Made by a program: the position numbers and the translations under genes
DNA from: Amyelois transitella
Lineage: Eukaryota > Arthropoda > Insecta > Lepidoptera > Pyralidae
NCBI RefSeq assembly: GCF_032362555.1
Contig: NC_083510.1
Span: forward strand, 1,577,501 to 1,641,500
Length of the DNA stretch: 64,000 nucleotides
Direction of reading: 5' to 3'
Shown: positions 35,301-44,723 of the stretch, one piece after another
Layout: each line of letters starts with the position of its first letter
Position numbering within the stretch: the stretch's first letter is position 1
The notes under the pieces: model-generated
Databases searched by the model: none
The model's input: only the letters and a program-made list of their open reading frames with translations
What the model was told of the DNA's origin: nothing

Positions 35301-38300
35301 CAAACTTGGGATTCTTTTTTTAGGCGATGGGTTAGCAACCTGTCACTATTTGAATCTCAATTCTATCATTAAGCCAAAATGCTGAATGTGGTCGTTCAGT
35401 CTTTTCAAGACTGTTGGCTCTGTCTACCCCACAAGGGATATAGACGTGACCATATGTTTATGTATGTTTTATGTTTTCCAGTGCTGCTCGTCCCTGGCTG
35501 TGCTATGCTACCTGCTGGAGGAAGACCTGACGGAAATCATCGAGATCATGCGCATGTACGAGACCATCTTCAGTGGCAGCTATTTGAAGGTGACATTTTA
35601 TCTTCAATATTCATGTATTGACGTAAGGACAGGAAGTCTGTCTGACATTAATTTCACACCAATTTGTCTTGGTGATTTTTATGCACTATAGATATGGCCG
35701 TTTTATACTTTACACGGTTAAAACACACGACAATAATATTGGTCTTTGAGTAGAATAGGTACTGGGAATTGTGGATATGATCCTTGCTCAAGTGAAGTGA
35801 TAAAGTAATCTCTTTATTACAACTGACTAAAATGTTTATTTATATTATTGTTTATAATAAAGTACAGTATCATTGAGATGGATTTTAATTCAAAATTTTT
35901 GTAGCTTACTTTGCGGATTATGAACACATATAATGAATCCAAAATCATTTGACGGTTTGACGGCCTCTGTGGCGCAGCGGTAGTACGCTTGTCTGTGACA
36001 CCAGAGGTGCTGGGTTCGAATCCCGGCCAGGGCATGATGAGAAAAGAACTTTTTCTGATTGGCCTGGGTCTTGGATGTGTATTTATATAAGAAGTATTTA
36101 TTATAAAAATATATTATATATATAATTAAGTACCCGAAACCGCCGAGCTTGTATGAAGAGAGTTATGAATGTGGATGAAGCGAAGGAAGTATGCAGAGAT
36201 CGTGGCAAGTGGAAAGAGGTATTCTCTGTCTATCCCTCCGGGAAAGAGGCGTGATTTTTATGTATGTATGTATAAAAATATAGTATCTCGTAACAAACAC
36301 AAGTCTCGAACTTACTTCGAGCCTTCGAGGCTAACTCAATCTGTGTAATTTGTCCCGTATATATATTAAATAAATATATACGGGACAAATTACACAGATT
36401 GTTTTTTTTTTAATTTATTCACATTTTTTTTTACTTTTCAGGGCGACGGCAGCGTCAAAGTATCGGGCGCTGTGATAGAGGAAGGCAATTGGCACGCGGC
36501 CGCCGTGGACGGCTGGGCGCTGCTGCTGACGCTGCTGCCCGCGCCGCACGCCCGCTCCGTGCTGCTCTCGCAGCCGCCCAGCTTCGCCCGCCTCGGGGAG
36601 CTGCTGGAGGCGGCCAGTCTCGAGGTATGTACTCATTGCTGTATCCCTTACGGAGTAGACAGAGCCAGTATCGAAAAGACTGAAGGGCCATGGTCAGCTC
36701 TATGTTGGTACTGTTGTGAATTTTATGCAAATGAAAAATTACAATGAGACAAAAATATTACCCCATAAAATTACCAATTTCATTAGCCGCAATGTCCGAT
36801 TGAAATTAACCACTGAATTATCCTTCATGATTATTTCTATTTTCCTTTTTTGTGCGGAGTATGTATTTAGAACTGCACATCTTGTTTGCACTTTTCCATT
36901 TTTTTTTGGAAATACCCGTAGACTGAATCCCTGAAAAGGAACTAGTTTAATTAACCTATGTATGAAGTGTATGTTACTAATAACGCCTAATATTTGCAGG
37001 TCCGTATGGCGGCCGGCGGAGCCCTGGCCATGGCTCACGAGTGGACCTCCGCAGACGACGAGGAGCCTCCGTATTTAGAGGCGGTGCTGCCTCGCCTCGA
37101 ACAACTGGCGAGGGATTCACAGAAATTCCGCGCCAAGAGGGATAGAAAGCTGCAGAGGGCTACTTTCAGGGATATACTGAAGTATTTTGAGGTAAGTTTT
37201 GGTTGGGAATAGGTAATTTATTTAATTTGTAACGAAGTGAAAATAATGAATAAACAATATATTTTTTATCTTGCCGAAGCAACGCGTATTTTGTTACGTG
37301 CTGTCCAAGTATAAAAAAAATATTAATGTTATTATTAAAATGAAGTAAGGAAAATGACAATGGATTAACGATATATTTTTTTATCTTGTCAAAGCACGTT
37401 AAAGTCTTCCTTTTTTAAAAAAATAATGCCAGTAAACTAACGTGGGAATCCAGTAAAGTTTTTAATTTTTTCAAAAGTGGAACACATTACTAGTACATAC
37501 TTAATTATTATTATATGCCAGTCTTTTCGAATTTCCAACAGGGCCAACAACATTAGTTTTTTTTTAAATCATTTAAAAATGGAACCATATGTTTAACAGG
37601 AGGACGAGGTGCCATCGGTTCGCATCCGCGTCGGCGCCGAGAGCGTGATCTGCGACACGTGGCGCGCGCACGCCGCGTACGGCGCGCTGGCGGCCGCGCT
37701 CGGCGGCGGCGGGCTGGCGGCCGCGGCGGGGCACTGCGGCGCGCTGCGGGCCGCGCTCGGGCTGCGCGAGCCGCCCGCGCGGCTGCAGCTGCCCGCCGCG
37801 CGCCTCAACAAGCTGCAGCGGGTGAGTGTGTCACTGTAGCGGCCGGCCACTGCGGCGCGCTGCGGGCCGCGCTCGGGCTGCGCGAGCCGCCCGCGCGGCT
37901 GCAGCTGCCCGCCGCGCGCCTCAACAAGCTGCAGCGGGTGAGTGTGTCACTGTAGCGGCCGGCCACTGCGGCGCGCTCATACCTACATCCTTTATATTAG
38001 CTTAGGTGAGGCGGTGGTTTGACAGACGCCGCGTTCGGGACTTAGTGCCGAGCTTACCACAGCTTACAACATTGAAACTTGATAAACTGCAGAGGGTGAA
38101 TACAATTATAAATATGCTATAGCCCGCGCACTACGCAAGGTATGAAATCACCTTACATACCAACTATTTGTCCAGCCCCTAGCATCATAATAGAAAGCGA
38201 AATAGCAATGGCTTTTCGCGCGATAAAAACGGCGTCGCGCGTGTCTTGCTACGGGGTTTGGCATCGGAATTTGTCATCTTAAACCCATAAATTGATAAAA

Positions 38301-38419
38301 CTAATGTAATTTTTGTATGTGTTCCTTTCCAGCACCTCCAGAACAACGCGGCGTGCAAGGCCCGCACGGTGGCGCGCGCCAAGAACCGCGACAAACGCTC
38401 CGCCGCGCTCGCAGTGTGA
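29323..38419 (+). CDS. Ifrd1: Interferon-related developmental regulator 1 (IFRD1/Tis7/PC4) homologue, nine exons
   Basis: The spliced frame of nine exons (29323-29353, 32010-32129, 33985-34232, 34753-34851, 35482-35589, 36442-36624, 37000-37191, 37600-37821, 38333-38419) is 1290 nt, 429 aa, with GT-AG junctions and matching phases throughout. It opens with the lysine-rich MPKGKKKGKYG. An acidic segment follows (about 11-60), then an alpha-helical repeat region carrying 'HRATLADHLSRALRRGKDGE' (IFRD N-terminal domain). The C-terminal IFRD_C block has 'RLNKLQRHLQNNAACKARTV' and a basic end, RAKNRDKRSAALAV. IFRD1 proteins are transcriptional co-regulators that act with SIN3/HDAC complexes and are induced during differentiation. 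Length is close to the usual ~450 aa. Exons 3 and 8 carry duplicated 3' ends, and exon 5's acceptor was duplicated by a retroposon (see findings). The symbol follows the family name; orthology was not tested by search. Confidence 0.95.
30178..30300 (+). mobile_element. Diverged family-B copy
   Basis: 'agaattatgaatgtggatga' and 'gtatgcagggatcatggcaa' match family B with many changes. Confidence 0.55.
30568..30965 (-). pseudogene. LINE ORF2 C-terminal fragment, split by microsatellite
   Basis: Minus strand: SLWARYTQKAYSALRIQYNN, AFRMLLRLPRFC, then after the microsatellite MFAVAGVDCFFATMRKRCAS, LVRRVRASNNGILNMIAGRL. Resembles non-LTR ORF2 C-termini. It lies in Ifrd1 intron 1. Confidence 0.6.
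30785..30833. repeat. Poly(A) and (TTTTCA)n microsatellite
   Basis: About 18 A followed by five ATTTTC units, inserted into the LINE fragment. Confidence 0.9.
31692..31959 (+). mobile_element. Non-autonomous Helitron, family Heli-1 (Ifrd1 intron 1)
   Basis: A|TCTATACTAATGTTATAAAG ... cacaGCTAG|T. The 3' end lies 50 bp before Ifrd1 exon 2. Confidence 0.82.
32010..32129 (+). CDS. Ifrd1: Ifrd1 exon 2
   Basis: 120 nt with acceptor 'tttccacag' and donor 'gcag|gtgagc'. Encodes an acidic, serine-rich linker (EQPYSSDEDAGIDM...), phase 1 in and out. The linker is poorly conserved, so support rests on the splice sites and frame. Confidence 0.8.
33118..33230. repeat. Dispersed 'gtcgacagc' repeat, reverse copy (Ifrd1 intron 2)
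   Basis: Reverse-complement match to 19740-19860. Confidence 0.6.
33985..34232 (+). CDS. Ifrd1: Ifrd1 exon 3, start of IFRD N-terminal domain
   Basis: 248 nt with acceptor 'actccccag' and donor 'ttacag|gtaatt'. Contains LNARANAARAAAFVALRSAL and the family block 'NHRATLADHLSRALRRGKDG'. Decayed copies of its 3' half lie 50-210 bp downstream in the intron. Confidence 0.95.
34280..34444 (+). pseudogene. Decayed duplicate(s) of Ifrd1 exon 3 end in intron 3
   Basis: 34312-34381 reads SRALSRGKDGEKRAAARVA.. then a stop, against exon 3 SRALRRGKDGEKRAAAGIA. A second piece, 34382-34444, repeats 'aaccatag.gc......gcagacc' and ends 'ggctttacaggtta', matching the exon 3 donor region. Both keep a degraded splice-donor context. 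Confidence 0.75.
34753..34851 (+). CDS. Ifrd1: Ifrd1 exon 4
   Basis: 99 nt, phase 0 on both sides, with acceptor 'aacttacag' and donor 'cagag|gtaacc'. Encodes 'GEEGAEDYMHEVRPALAA', matching the 'GEEAEEVFRSLRPVL' region of IFRD1 proteins. Confidence 0.92.
35206..35475 (+). mobile_element. Family-A retroposon astride Ifrd1 exon 5 acceptor
   Basis: Flanked by 13-bp direct repeats 'ttccagtgctgct' (35193-35205 and 35476-35488). The repeat contains the splice acceptor ttccag|TGCTGCT, so the acceptor exists on both sides of the element. Confidence 0.92.
35482..35589 (+). CDS. Ifrd1: Ifrd1 exon 5
   Basis: 108 nt, phase 0, with acceptor 'gttttccag' and donor 'ttgaag|gtgaca'. Encodes CCSSLAVLCYLLEEDLTE... 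The acceptor lies inside the target-site duplication of a family-A retroposon (body 35206-35475), so an older acceptor copy remains at 35197-35198. Confidence 0.93.
35961..36370 (+). mobile_element. tRNA-headed SINE, family T (interrupted)
   Basis: The head has A-box-like 'tggcgcagcggtagtacgc' and B box GGTTCGAATCC. The body contains 'gaactttttctgattggcct', and the tail 'agtatctcgtaac...tcgaac'. Interrupted by family B. Confidence 0.8.
36131..36273 (+). mobile_element. Family-B copy nested in tRNA-headed SINE
   Basis: Splits the family-T SINE at 35961-36370, with short 'aaaatata' repeats on the two sides. Confidence 0.7.
36337..36401. repeat. Perfect inverted repeat, 28-nt arms
   Basis: Arms 36337-36364 and 36374-36401, spacer 9. 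Formed on the family-T tail, 40 nt before Ifrd1 exon 6. Confidence 0.95.
36442..36624 (+). CDS. Ifrd1: Ifrd1 exon 6
   Basis: 183 nt, phase 0, with acceptor 'tacttttcag' and donor 'tcgag|gtatgt'. Encodes GDGSVKVSGAVIEEGNWHAA followed by a GC-rich leucine-rich helical part. A retroposon fragment starts about 14 nt after the donor, and a perfect inverted repeat ends 40 nt before the acceptor. Confidence 0.93.
36634..36705 (-). mobile_element. Family-A 3' fragment after Ifrd1 exon 6 donor
   Basis: 'gtatcccttacggagtagac' and 'gaaaagactgaagggcca' in reverse orientation. Confidence 0.65.
37000..37191 (+). CDS. Ifrd1: Ifrd1 exon 7
   Basis: 192 nt, phase 0, with acceptor 'tatttgcag' and donor 'ttgag|gtaagt'. 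Encodes VRMAAGGALAMAHEW and the basic run 'FRAKRDRKLQRATFRDILKY', a hallmark of IFRD proteins ('KK..RRKQRSVFRDVLR'). Confidence 0.95.
37600..37821 (+). CDS. Ifrd1: Ifrd1 exon 8, start of IFRD_C domain
   Basis: 222 nt, phase 0, with acceptor 'gtttaacag' and donor 'cagcgg|gtgagt'. Encodes a very GC-rich alanine-rich stretch ending RLNKLQR. Its last 90 nt and the donor are repeated in a 116-bp tandem copy. Use of the second donor (37937) would read a TAG at 37837-37839, so only the first donor gives the full protein. Confidence 0.93.
37732..37979 (+). repeat. 116-bp tandem duplication of Ifrd1 exon 8 end plus donor
   Basis: Copies begin at 37732 and 37848, with a ~16-bp third start at 37964. 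The two full copies look identical, including donor GTGAGT and the in-intron 'tcactgtag'. It carries 90 nt of coding sequence and 26 nt of intron. Confidence 0.95.
38027..38100 (+). pseudogene. Diverged relic of Ifrd1 exon 8 3' end
   Basis: 'gccgcgttcggg' followed by 'cttgataaactgcagagggtgaat' in pieces parallels the exon end 'gccgcgctcggg...ctcaacaagctgcagcgg|gtgagt' (LDKLQRVN versus LNKLQR|VS). Divergence and a stop mark it as older than the 116-bp copy. Confidence 0.55.
38333..38419 (+). CDS. Ifrd1: Ifrd1 exon 9 (C-terminus and stop)
   Basis: 87 nt with acceptor 'gttcctttccag'. Encodes HLQNNAACKARTVARAKNRD..., the most conserved C-terminal IFRD block, and ends in TGA at 38417-38419. Confidence 0.95.
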   Translation, partial: HLQNNAACKARTVARAKNRDKRSAALAV

Positions 38420-38620
38420 ACGCGCCCGTACCGCCCCGTAGGATACAACACTCACATCGCGTAGGTTATAATGTAGGGCATAGCCCGCCTTGGGTGAGCG
38501 ACTATCGAGTTTTGTTTGGCATATCAAAGTGTATTCTAAAAAAAAGAGTAATATTTACTATTTACCTAATATTTGCTTTGAAATTTTTTTATGAACTTAT
38601 TTCGTATTTATTGTTGGTAA

Positions 38621-38626
38621 AATAAA
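38621..38626 (+). terminator. Proximal poly(A) signal of Ifrd1
   Basis: AATAAA about 200 nt after the Ifrd1 stop; a candidate short-3'UTR site. Confidence 0.4.
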
Positions 38627-40225
38627 TCAAATAAGAGTTTTGAAAAAAACTACTCCTACTACCTTTGCAAATTTTTTTGGTGATAGGATTTTATTTATAT
38701 TTTTCCCCATAACGATGACTTAACAAATGTATTTTAGTGTTTCTCGCTCGCCCAAGAAAACTAATATAAGCTTTGAGCCAACGCACATTAAACCGTTCAA
38801 GCAAAAATTTAAGTCTTTTCAGATACAATATTCCTTGTTTCTTTGAAAAGAAATTTACTCCATAAAAGTTTTTTAGATCTGATTTTCTAACTTCATTAAT
38901 GTGACAGCGGAGCAAATGTCTAAACTTTGTAAAGAAACTTAACTACATACTTAGAACCCTTATTACCTTACATTTTTGCATCAAGTTACAGTAAGCATCA
39001 GTTTAGAATTGTTATTTTTAAATTATCAAGTGTAATGTGCGCTGGCTCGGTCCAGAAACTGCCGGTTCCAACGCTCAAAAAATGATCACTCGGCATCGCA
39101 GCCCGAAAGTAGTTGACGCTAGCTAGTAGTGTAGCTGTAGGCTAGAGAACCAAAGAGATTCGTCATTGTTTTGATAAAAAATAAAAAGTTGGAACCGCCC
39201 GCTATTATCATATCACCCCTTTCACGCACCGACAGATTTCGTTCAATTAGTGTTAGACATTTTAATTTGAAATTTTGTGATTTGCAATATAAAAATCATA
39301 ATTACGTATGTTTTCCGATATTTTTGTATAAGTCCGTACTTACTCCTTAACTTGATTTGGGCCCGACGTATGTCGACGGTTCATTTGTTATGCGATTACT
39401 GCCATTTTAAATGATCTATTGTTTTAGTAGTGAAATATTTTAAGATAATTATTATACCTATGTTATATTATTATTGATATTTTTTATATCAAGTCGAGGG
39501 TTGTCGGTGTTTTTATGTATAATGGTTAATTGTACCCTAATTTCTTTGTACACTTCGCCACCGATCCAGCATGAGACGGAAGGAGCCAGATTCTTACAAA
39601 ATTAAGAGTTCGAAAACGATTACGATTGCGTGAGAATAGGACCCCAGACTTAGTCCAATAGAAAATTATTTTGGTTTCGCTTGATGTGTGGCCGACTGTA
39701 CCGTAAGATTGATTATTTGCTTGCATTCAAATTATCAAGTTGCGGAGTAAGGAGCTATTTTAATGGTTGATATATTATAATATAGTGACTTGTGCTGTGA
39801 AGATATTGATGTACATAATAACATCGCCACGGCAGTGCAATTCATATTTTAATATAATTGTATAAAACTTCTCTGTAAATATTATTTTAATTGGTATCCG
39901 TCGTTGCGGCCGCCTACACTTGTACATTATTTAGGCTACGGAATGTTGAAATAATATTTATGATGGGAATATTTAGTTTTATTTCTCGTTACCCTCTTCC
40001 CTTCATGATCCCTTTTTCTTTAATTCCCCCGGGAGTTCAACGTGTAATAATAAATCTTCTTCATTCCTTTTTCACAAGACAGTGGTGACAGTATTGACAG
40101 AAAAATATATGGGATCTGATAGGGTTTCTGTCAAACTCAAATACTGAGCAAAAGGTAAATGGGGAAACCACCGCACAATGTTCCCTCAATGGAGTTAAAA
40201 TAGAGAAAAGCCAAAATCATAGTGT

Positions 40226-40235
40226 AATAAATAAA
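40226..40235 (+). terminator. Overlapping poly(A) signals, plus strand (Ifrd1)
   Basis: Two overlapping AATAAA hexamers at the end of the repeat-free tail of Ifrd1. They face the minus-strand signal 25 bp away. Confidence 0.5.
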
Positions 40236-40259
40236 ACACTGATATAAACACATGACTAG

Positions 40260-40265
40260 TTTATT
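40260..40265 (-). terminator. Poly(A) signal, minus strand (Rfx)
   Basis: TTTATT on the plus strand is AATAAA for the convergent Rfx transcript, at the far end of a 4.3-kb repeat-free stretch after the Rfx stop. Confidence 0.45.
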
Positions 40266-43200
40266 TTCAGACATAGTCTTACACTCAGTCGCATCGCATT
40301 ACGAGTGTTATACTCGTCTCATATACAACATTATGATCCTTACATCTAACACGTCCTTACTAGACCGGACTACATTCCTGTTGTGACTAGAAAAACAAAT
40401 TTATAAAATGATGAGTTTATGGGTACATTTTTTTAACGGCTACAATGTTATAAGTTACCTTAATATTCATGACAAAGGTCAATTAGGAAACAATTTAAAA
40501 CAAAAAATTTATCAAAAAATTCAAATTGACAATCTTGACAGGGGGTTTTAAAATTAATTTTACACGTTTAAACTTCTAAATGCGCAAATGGGAAAAAAAT
40601 TATAATAATAGAAGCAAATCTTTTTTACAAAAAAAAGCTTAAATAAACTACCACAATTTCAAATTTACTATCGACAGGAATGCAGTCCAAGAAATTCGTT
40701 GCTCAATTTTAAACATTTAATAGAATGGAACAAATCTTACCTAATTGGTATAAAAGTTAAGCTCATGACTCAGACCAACTATTAGTTTTTGAAAACAAGC
40801 ATACGGCCCACGTTTCTATAGTTCATGGACGCTAGATTCGTCGGAAACTTTGAAATGTCAGATTTTTTTAAACCTTGAGAATCATGACTTCTCATTTCAC
40901 AGCATTGGTTCAAAACGTATCTGATAACATTCGTATGTCAAAGTGAAGAATAAATCTTTATAACACTACGTGATTTTTGGTCTGAAAATATTAATTAATC
41001 TTAGGTACAGCCCATCTGTACGTACAAGACACTCATTACATGTACTTATCAACTACGGTTACATAAATATGGTTGTTATATTATCAACATTTAGGATGAA
41101 AGTTGCTCGAGTTTTAAAAATATATCGAGAGTTGTGAAGAAAGTATTACCTGCAGCGGATTATTCAATGAAATGTTCCGATTTGTAACCATGATAAGGCC
41201 TCCTTTTGTTTTTTCTAATACCTTTACATATCATACCTTCAATTAAAATCAATTTGACACTCGAGCAACATCCATGACTACACAACATTTATCTTGTAAT
41301 ACTTACTAGTGCAATTCCTATATATGTAGGTATGCAAAAATATAAATAAAAATTTCAGTAGTGAACGACAAAAATAATTTTTAGCTGTAATTTTTCTAAA
41401 AAGGCAATGCTTGCGATACCTACATATCTTAGATTATGTTCAAAAATAAATTTGTTCCATAGGCACTGACCAACCTAAGAACCAACATCCACCAAGCAAA
41501 AATATAAATATTTATTCAAATTTCGAAAATCAAATAATACGTGTAGGCAACCTTCTTTATGTACGCCATAGCAACTGTTGCCATGGTTTTGTTAGTTAAG
41601 AAAAAATTACAGAATTATTTTTATTGTCAAATATTTTTAATTTTATTTCCATAATAAAGTGCTTTTATTTCGATTCTTTCTCTCCTCTTTTCTCCTTCTG
41701 TCTTCTGTAGTGAATAACTAACTTTTCGACTATACCTACTTCTTACAAGGTTTGTCACATCAATTTAAAGCGTGACGCACAAGCAAATATGAAACGTACC
41801 AGTTGGAAATTCAAATTAAACAAAAATATTCATTCTTATTTCGAAAATCAAAATATACGTTTCTCACATCACTATAAAGAGTGACGTGAAAACACACGCA
41901 ATCCTAATTTTTTTTTTTACTTGGGTGGATGATGGTCTTGCTACTTTATAATTTCTTGTGAATAAGATTTCGTTACATTTAACAAGTCCGGAGCACTGAT
42001 CTATTGTCAACGGTATACACTACAAACGTACAAGTGGACAGTATACATTAATCAAATTAGTCACAACTTTGGGTTCACATTATTTGCTATAATACACAAC
42101 CCTTCGCCGAGTCACTTAGCGATCGAGGTAACTGTTCGTAAGGCAACTTTAAGGCAGTCAAACTGCGTATCTGAATTACAAAAATATACTGTATCGAGTA
42201 CACATGACGACAATAAGCTTCCCACTTCAGTGCTATATAGAATTACCACTTGATACAAATAAAGTACAGTTAACGCAGAGAAAAAACAAAAACTTGTTAT
42301 TACAAAGCATAAGCAAGAGAAATCTTACCTTACCCTAGTAAGGTAAGATTTCTCTGTCGTTGACTGTATATGCAGGATAGCTTTATGTTGCCGACAATTA
42401 AAACTGAAATTGTGTTATTAGGCCGTCTGTGGTATATTTAAGGCGAGATAAAAAGATAAACATTTCTGTAGACTGCAGATATATAATATATATATTCAAC
42501 GATACTTATTAAAGAGTAAATATATTCTTAGGTCTATGGGACAGAATAATGAAATATTTAGTTTATGACAATTCCTTTTGATTATTATAAACATAATAAT
42601 CAAAAACTTGTTAAAAATAGGTTCAAACTTTGATAAATAAATGGAGAGTCCATCAGTAATACTTAACATAATTTTTAATTGTATGTGAAATGTACAGTAA
42701 ATGAAAAAGATAATGCTGTACATAATGTAAAAATGTATTTTCTACATAAAATAAACAATGTGTAATTATAATTTATTTGTAAAACTATATGACAGTAATC
42801 TGAAGTGGCGGGAATTAAAAAAGTGAATCCTTTGGTACTAACGACTCATAATGCTACACTTAACATTTATCACGACTTAACCGACAGTACACTAGATTAA
42901 GTTTAATTCAAAATGTACATAGATATCAAAGAAATTATAAGAGTAACATTATCTACTTTGCAAAACATAGTTACATGAAGCAATTGTTTTATACTAGCTC
43001 TTTCTTTGGTTATACTTACATGGGGTTGTTTCAAGTGTAAAATCTACTTCTACAGTGCCTAATATACAGATTTTTTTACTAACTAGCTTTTACACTACCG
43101 CTTTGGTTGCAATGTCAATGACCCCGAGCCGAAACAACATGAACAATATTTTAATACCATGTTTTTTGTCCGAATACATTTATCTACTTCAAATAGGTCC

Positions 43201-44600
43201 ATAATAGACCTATATAACAAAAATTTTACTGTAAATAATACTGGCTGTATTTTAAATATTCTTTTTCATATTTACAAATTTGAATTAAGGATAGAATTAT
43301 TTTTTAATTTGTATAATGTTCCGATAAACTTATTTTAGCCCTCGATTTCATCAAACACTTTTATATTGAGAATTTTGTTTTTATATTTTTATTTGTTGCC
43401 AGTATTTTTAGTAAATTTAAATATGATTAATTTTGTCTAACCTTGGTCATGATACCATATACAAATATTCTTTTATGTCGTTTAATATTAACACGCATTT
43501 TAATTTGTGCAATATTAGTGCATTTCTACACATCACACTTATTTTAATTAATACCTTTTGTGGGTATGGCATTGAATCAACTACAGGGTTATTTACAACA
43601 TTTAACGACTAGTCATTAATTACATTCATATATTCATCTTTTTTTATGAACCTTACATTAAATGTTAAAAGTGGAACTTAACAACAAAAGTACCTGCATT
43701 TTTTCCATAATTGAATCTAGAATACTCTGTCATGTGCTAATAGAGACAGAAAGCGTTTCAACCAAACAATGCAGCATGCATATGCAGTACATACATAAAA
43801 AGTTCTTTGAAAATGCATCTACATTTTAGGCGAGTTTCATAACATCTCATGATGTAATATTGAAATTATTCATAATATTCATATCACTCTTGAGGCATGC
43901 AAAGTATAACAAGTGAGTAGGATTAAATAAAACCAACCCCCACTTTTAATATAACATCAGCCAGCAGTTTGTGGTGTATGTTAACAGGTACGAAATAGCG
44001 GCAATTTGTAATCGCGGAATATTTACCTTAGTTTCGTTGTTCGCTAGCTTTTGTTTCTTTTTACACTTTTTCTATCTATAATTTTTAAGTTTGCAAATTG
44101 CATGAATAGCAACCATTTTAAATTATATTTGTTGACCGCTCTTTTAATCAAATCCCTCTTATATTTCACAAGTTACTATAGTAGGTATCACTCTAGAAAA
44201 TTTTCATACAACATTTTCCTAGCATAATCCCACCATTCATCATACTTTCTTTGCAATGAGCGCCATTTTAAAATATATCTTCATCATTAACCGCCCTTTG
44301 GTCCTTGTGACTAGAACAAGGCTTTAGTCAGATCCATAGAAATCGTAATAATTTGAGACTATACAATTGTCAAGTAATGCAACGAATAATAGACGAATGC
44401 GACGTCGCAACTGTTGTGAGCCACATCACAATATCTTCATATTCCCACTCTATTCAGAGGTTTGTTAGACAGAGAAGAAAGAAAGGGTGCGATGCAAGAC
44501 GATGACACTTAATTCCAAAAAAAAAAATATCCATTGTGTTGCATTATTCCGATTTCAATGGTAAGAACGTACATTTTTAAGGGTCCCTTCTTTATAGGAG
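40266..44600 (-). other. Probable long Rfx 3' UTR
   Basis: 4.3 kb of AT-rich sequence with none of the retroposon or Helitron families that fill neighbouring introns, and no coding potential. Several internal TTTATT hexamers could serve as earlier poly(A) signals. It contains one perfect hairpin (42316-42355). Confidence 0.45.
42316..42355. repeat. Perfect inverted repeat, 18-nt arms
   Basis: Arms 42316-42333 and 42338-42355, spacer 'ccta'. In the probable Rfx 3' UTR, so it could fold as an RNA hairpin. Confidence 0.95.
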
Positions 44601-44723
44601 TCACTCCATCTTGTGTTTCTTGTCGGGGACGGGGTCGTCAGAGTCATCGTCGTCGTCCTCCCACTCCCACTCGTTGTCGTCGTCCTCGGCCGTGCGACCG
44701 TTCTCGTCCGTCAAATCTTCCTC
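44601..44723 (-). CDS. Rfx: Rfx last exon, acidic C-terminus and stop
   Basis: 123 nt with acceptor 'tttaataatag'. Encodes [20 protein letters not shown] and [20 protein letters not shown], then TGA at 44603-44601. Acidic tails are usual in RFX1-3, though this one is shorter. Confidence 0.9.
   Translation of the reverse strand, partial: EEDLTDENGRTAEDDDNEWEWEDDDDDSDDPVPDKKHKME

Larger units (their letters stand above)
38420..40236 (+). other. Probable Ifrd1 3' UTR
   Basis: 1.8 kb after the stop codon, with no recognised interspersed repeat, which contrasts with the introns. A proximal AATAAA occurs at 38621. Overlapping AATAAA signals at 40226 and 40230 mark a plausible distal end. The boundary is inferred. 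Confidence 0.5.

Noticed and set aside
35961..36034. Possible tRNA genes at 35961, 46114, 49690 and 52030
   Set aside because: A and B boxes are present, but acceptor stems do not pair properly and each is followed by the same SINE body and tail.
37659..37955. 98-codon alanine/arginine ORF
   Set aside because: Out-of-frame shadow of the GC-rich Ifrd1 exon 8 and its duplicate.
41560..41600. X-box-like palindrome 'agcaactgttgccatgg' in the Rfx 3' region
   Set aside because: Half sites match, but the second half breaks the RRNRAC rule in both readings.
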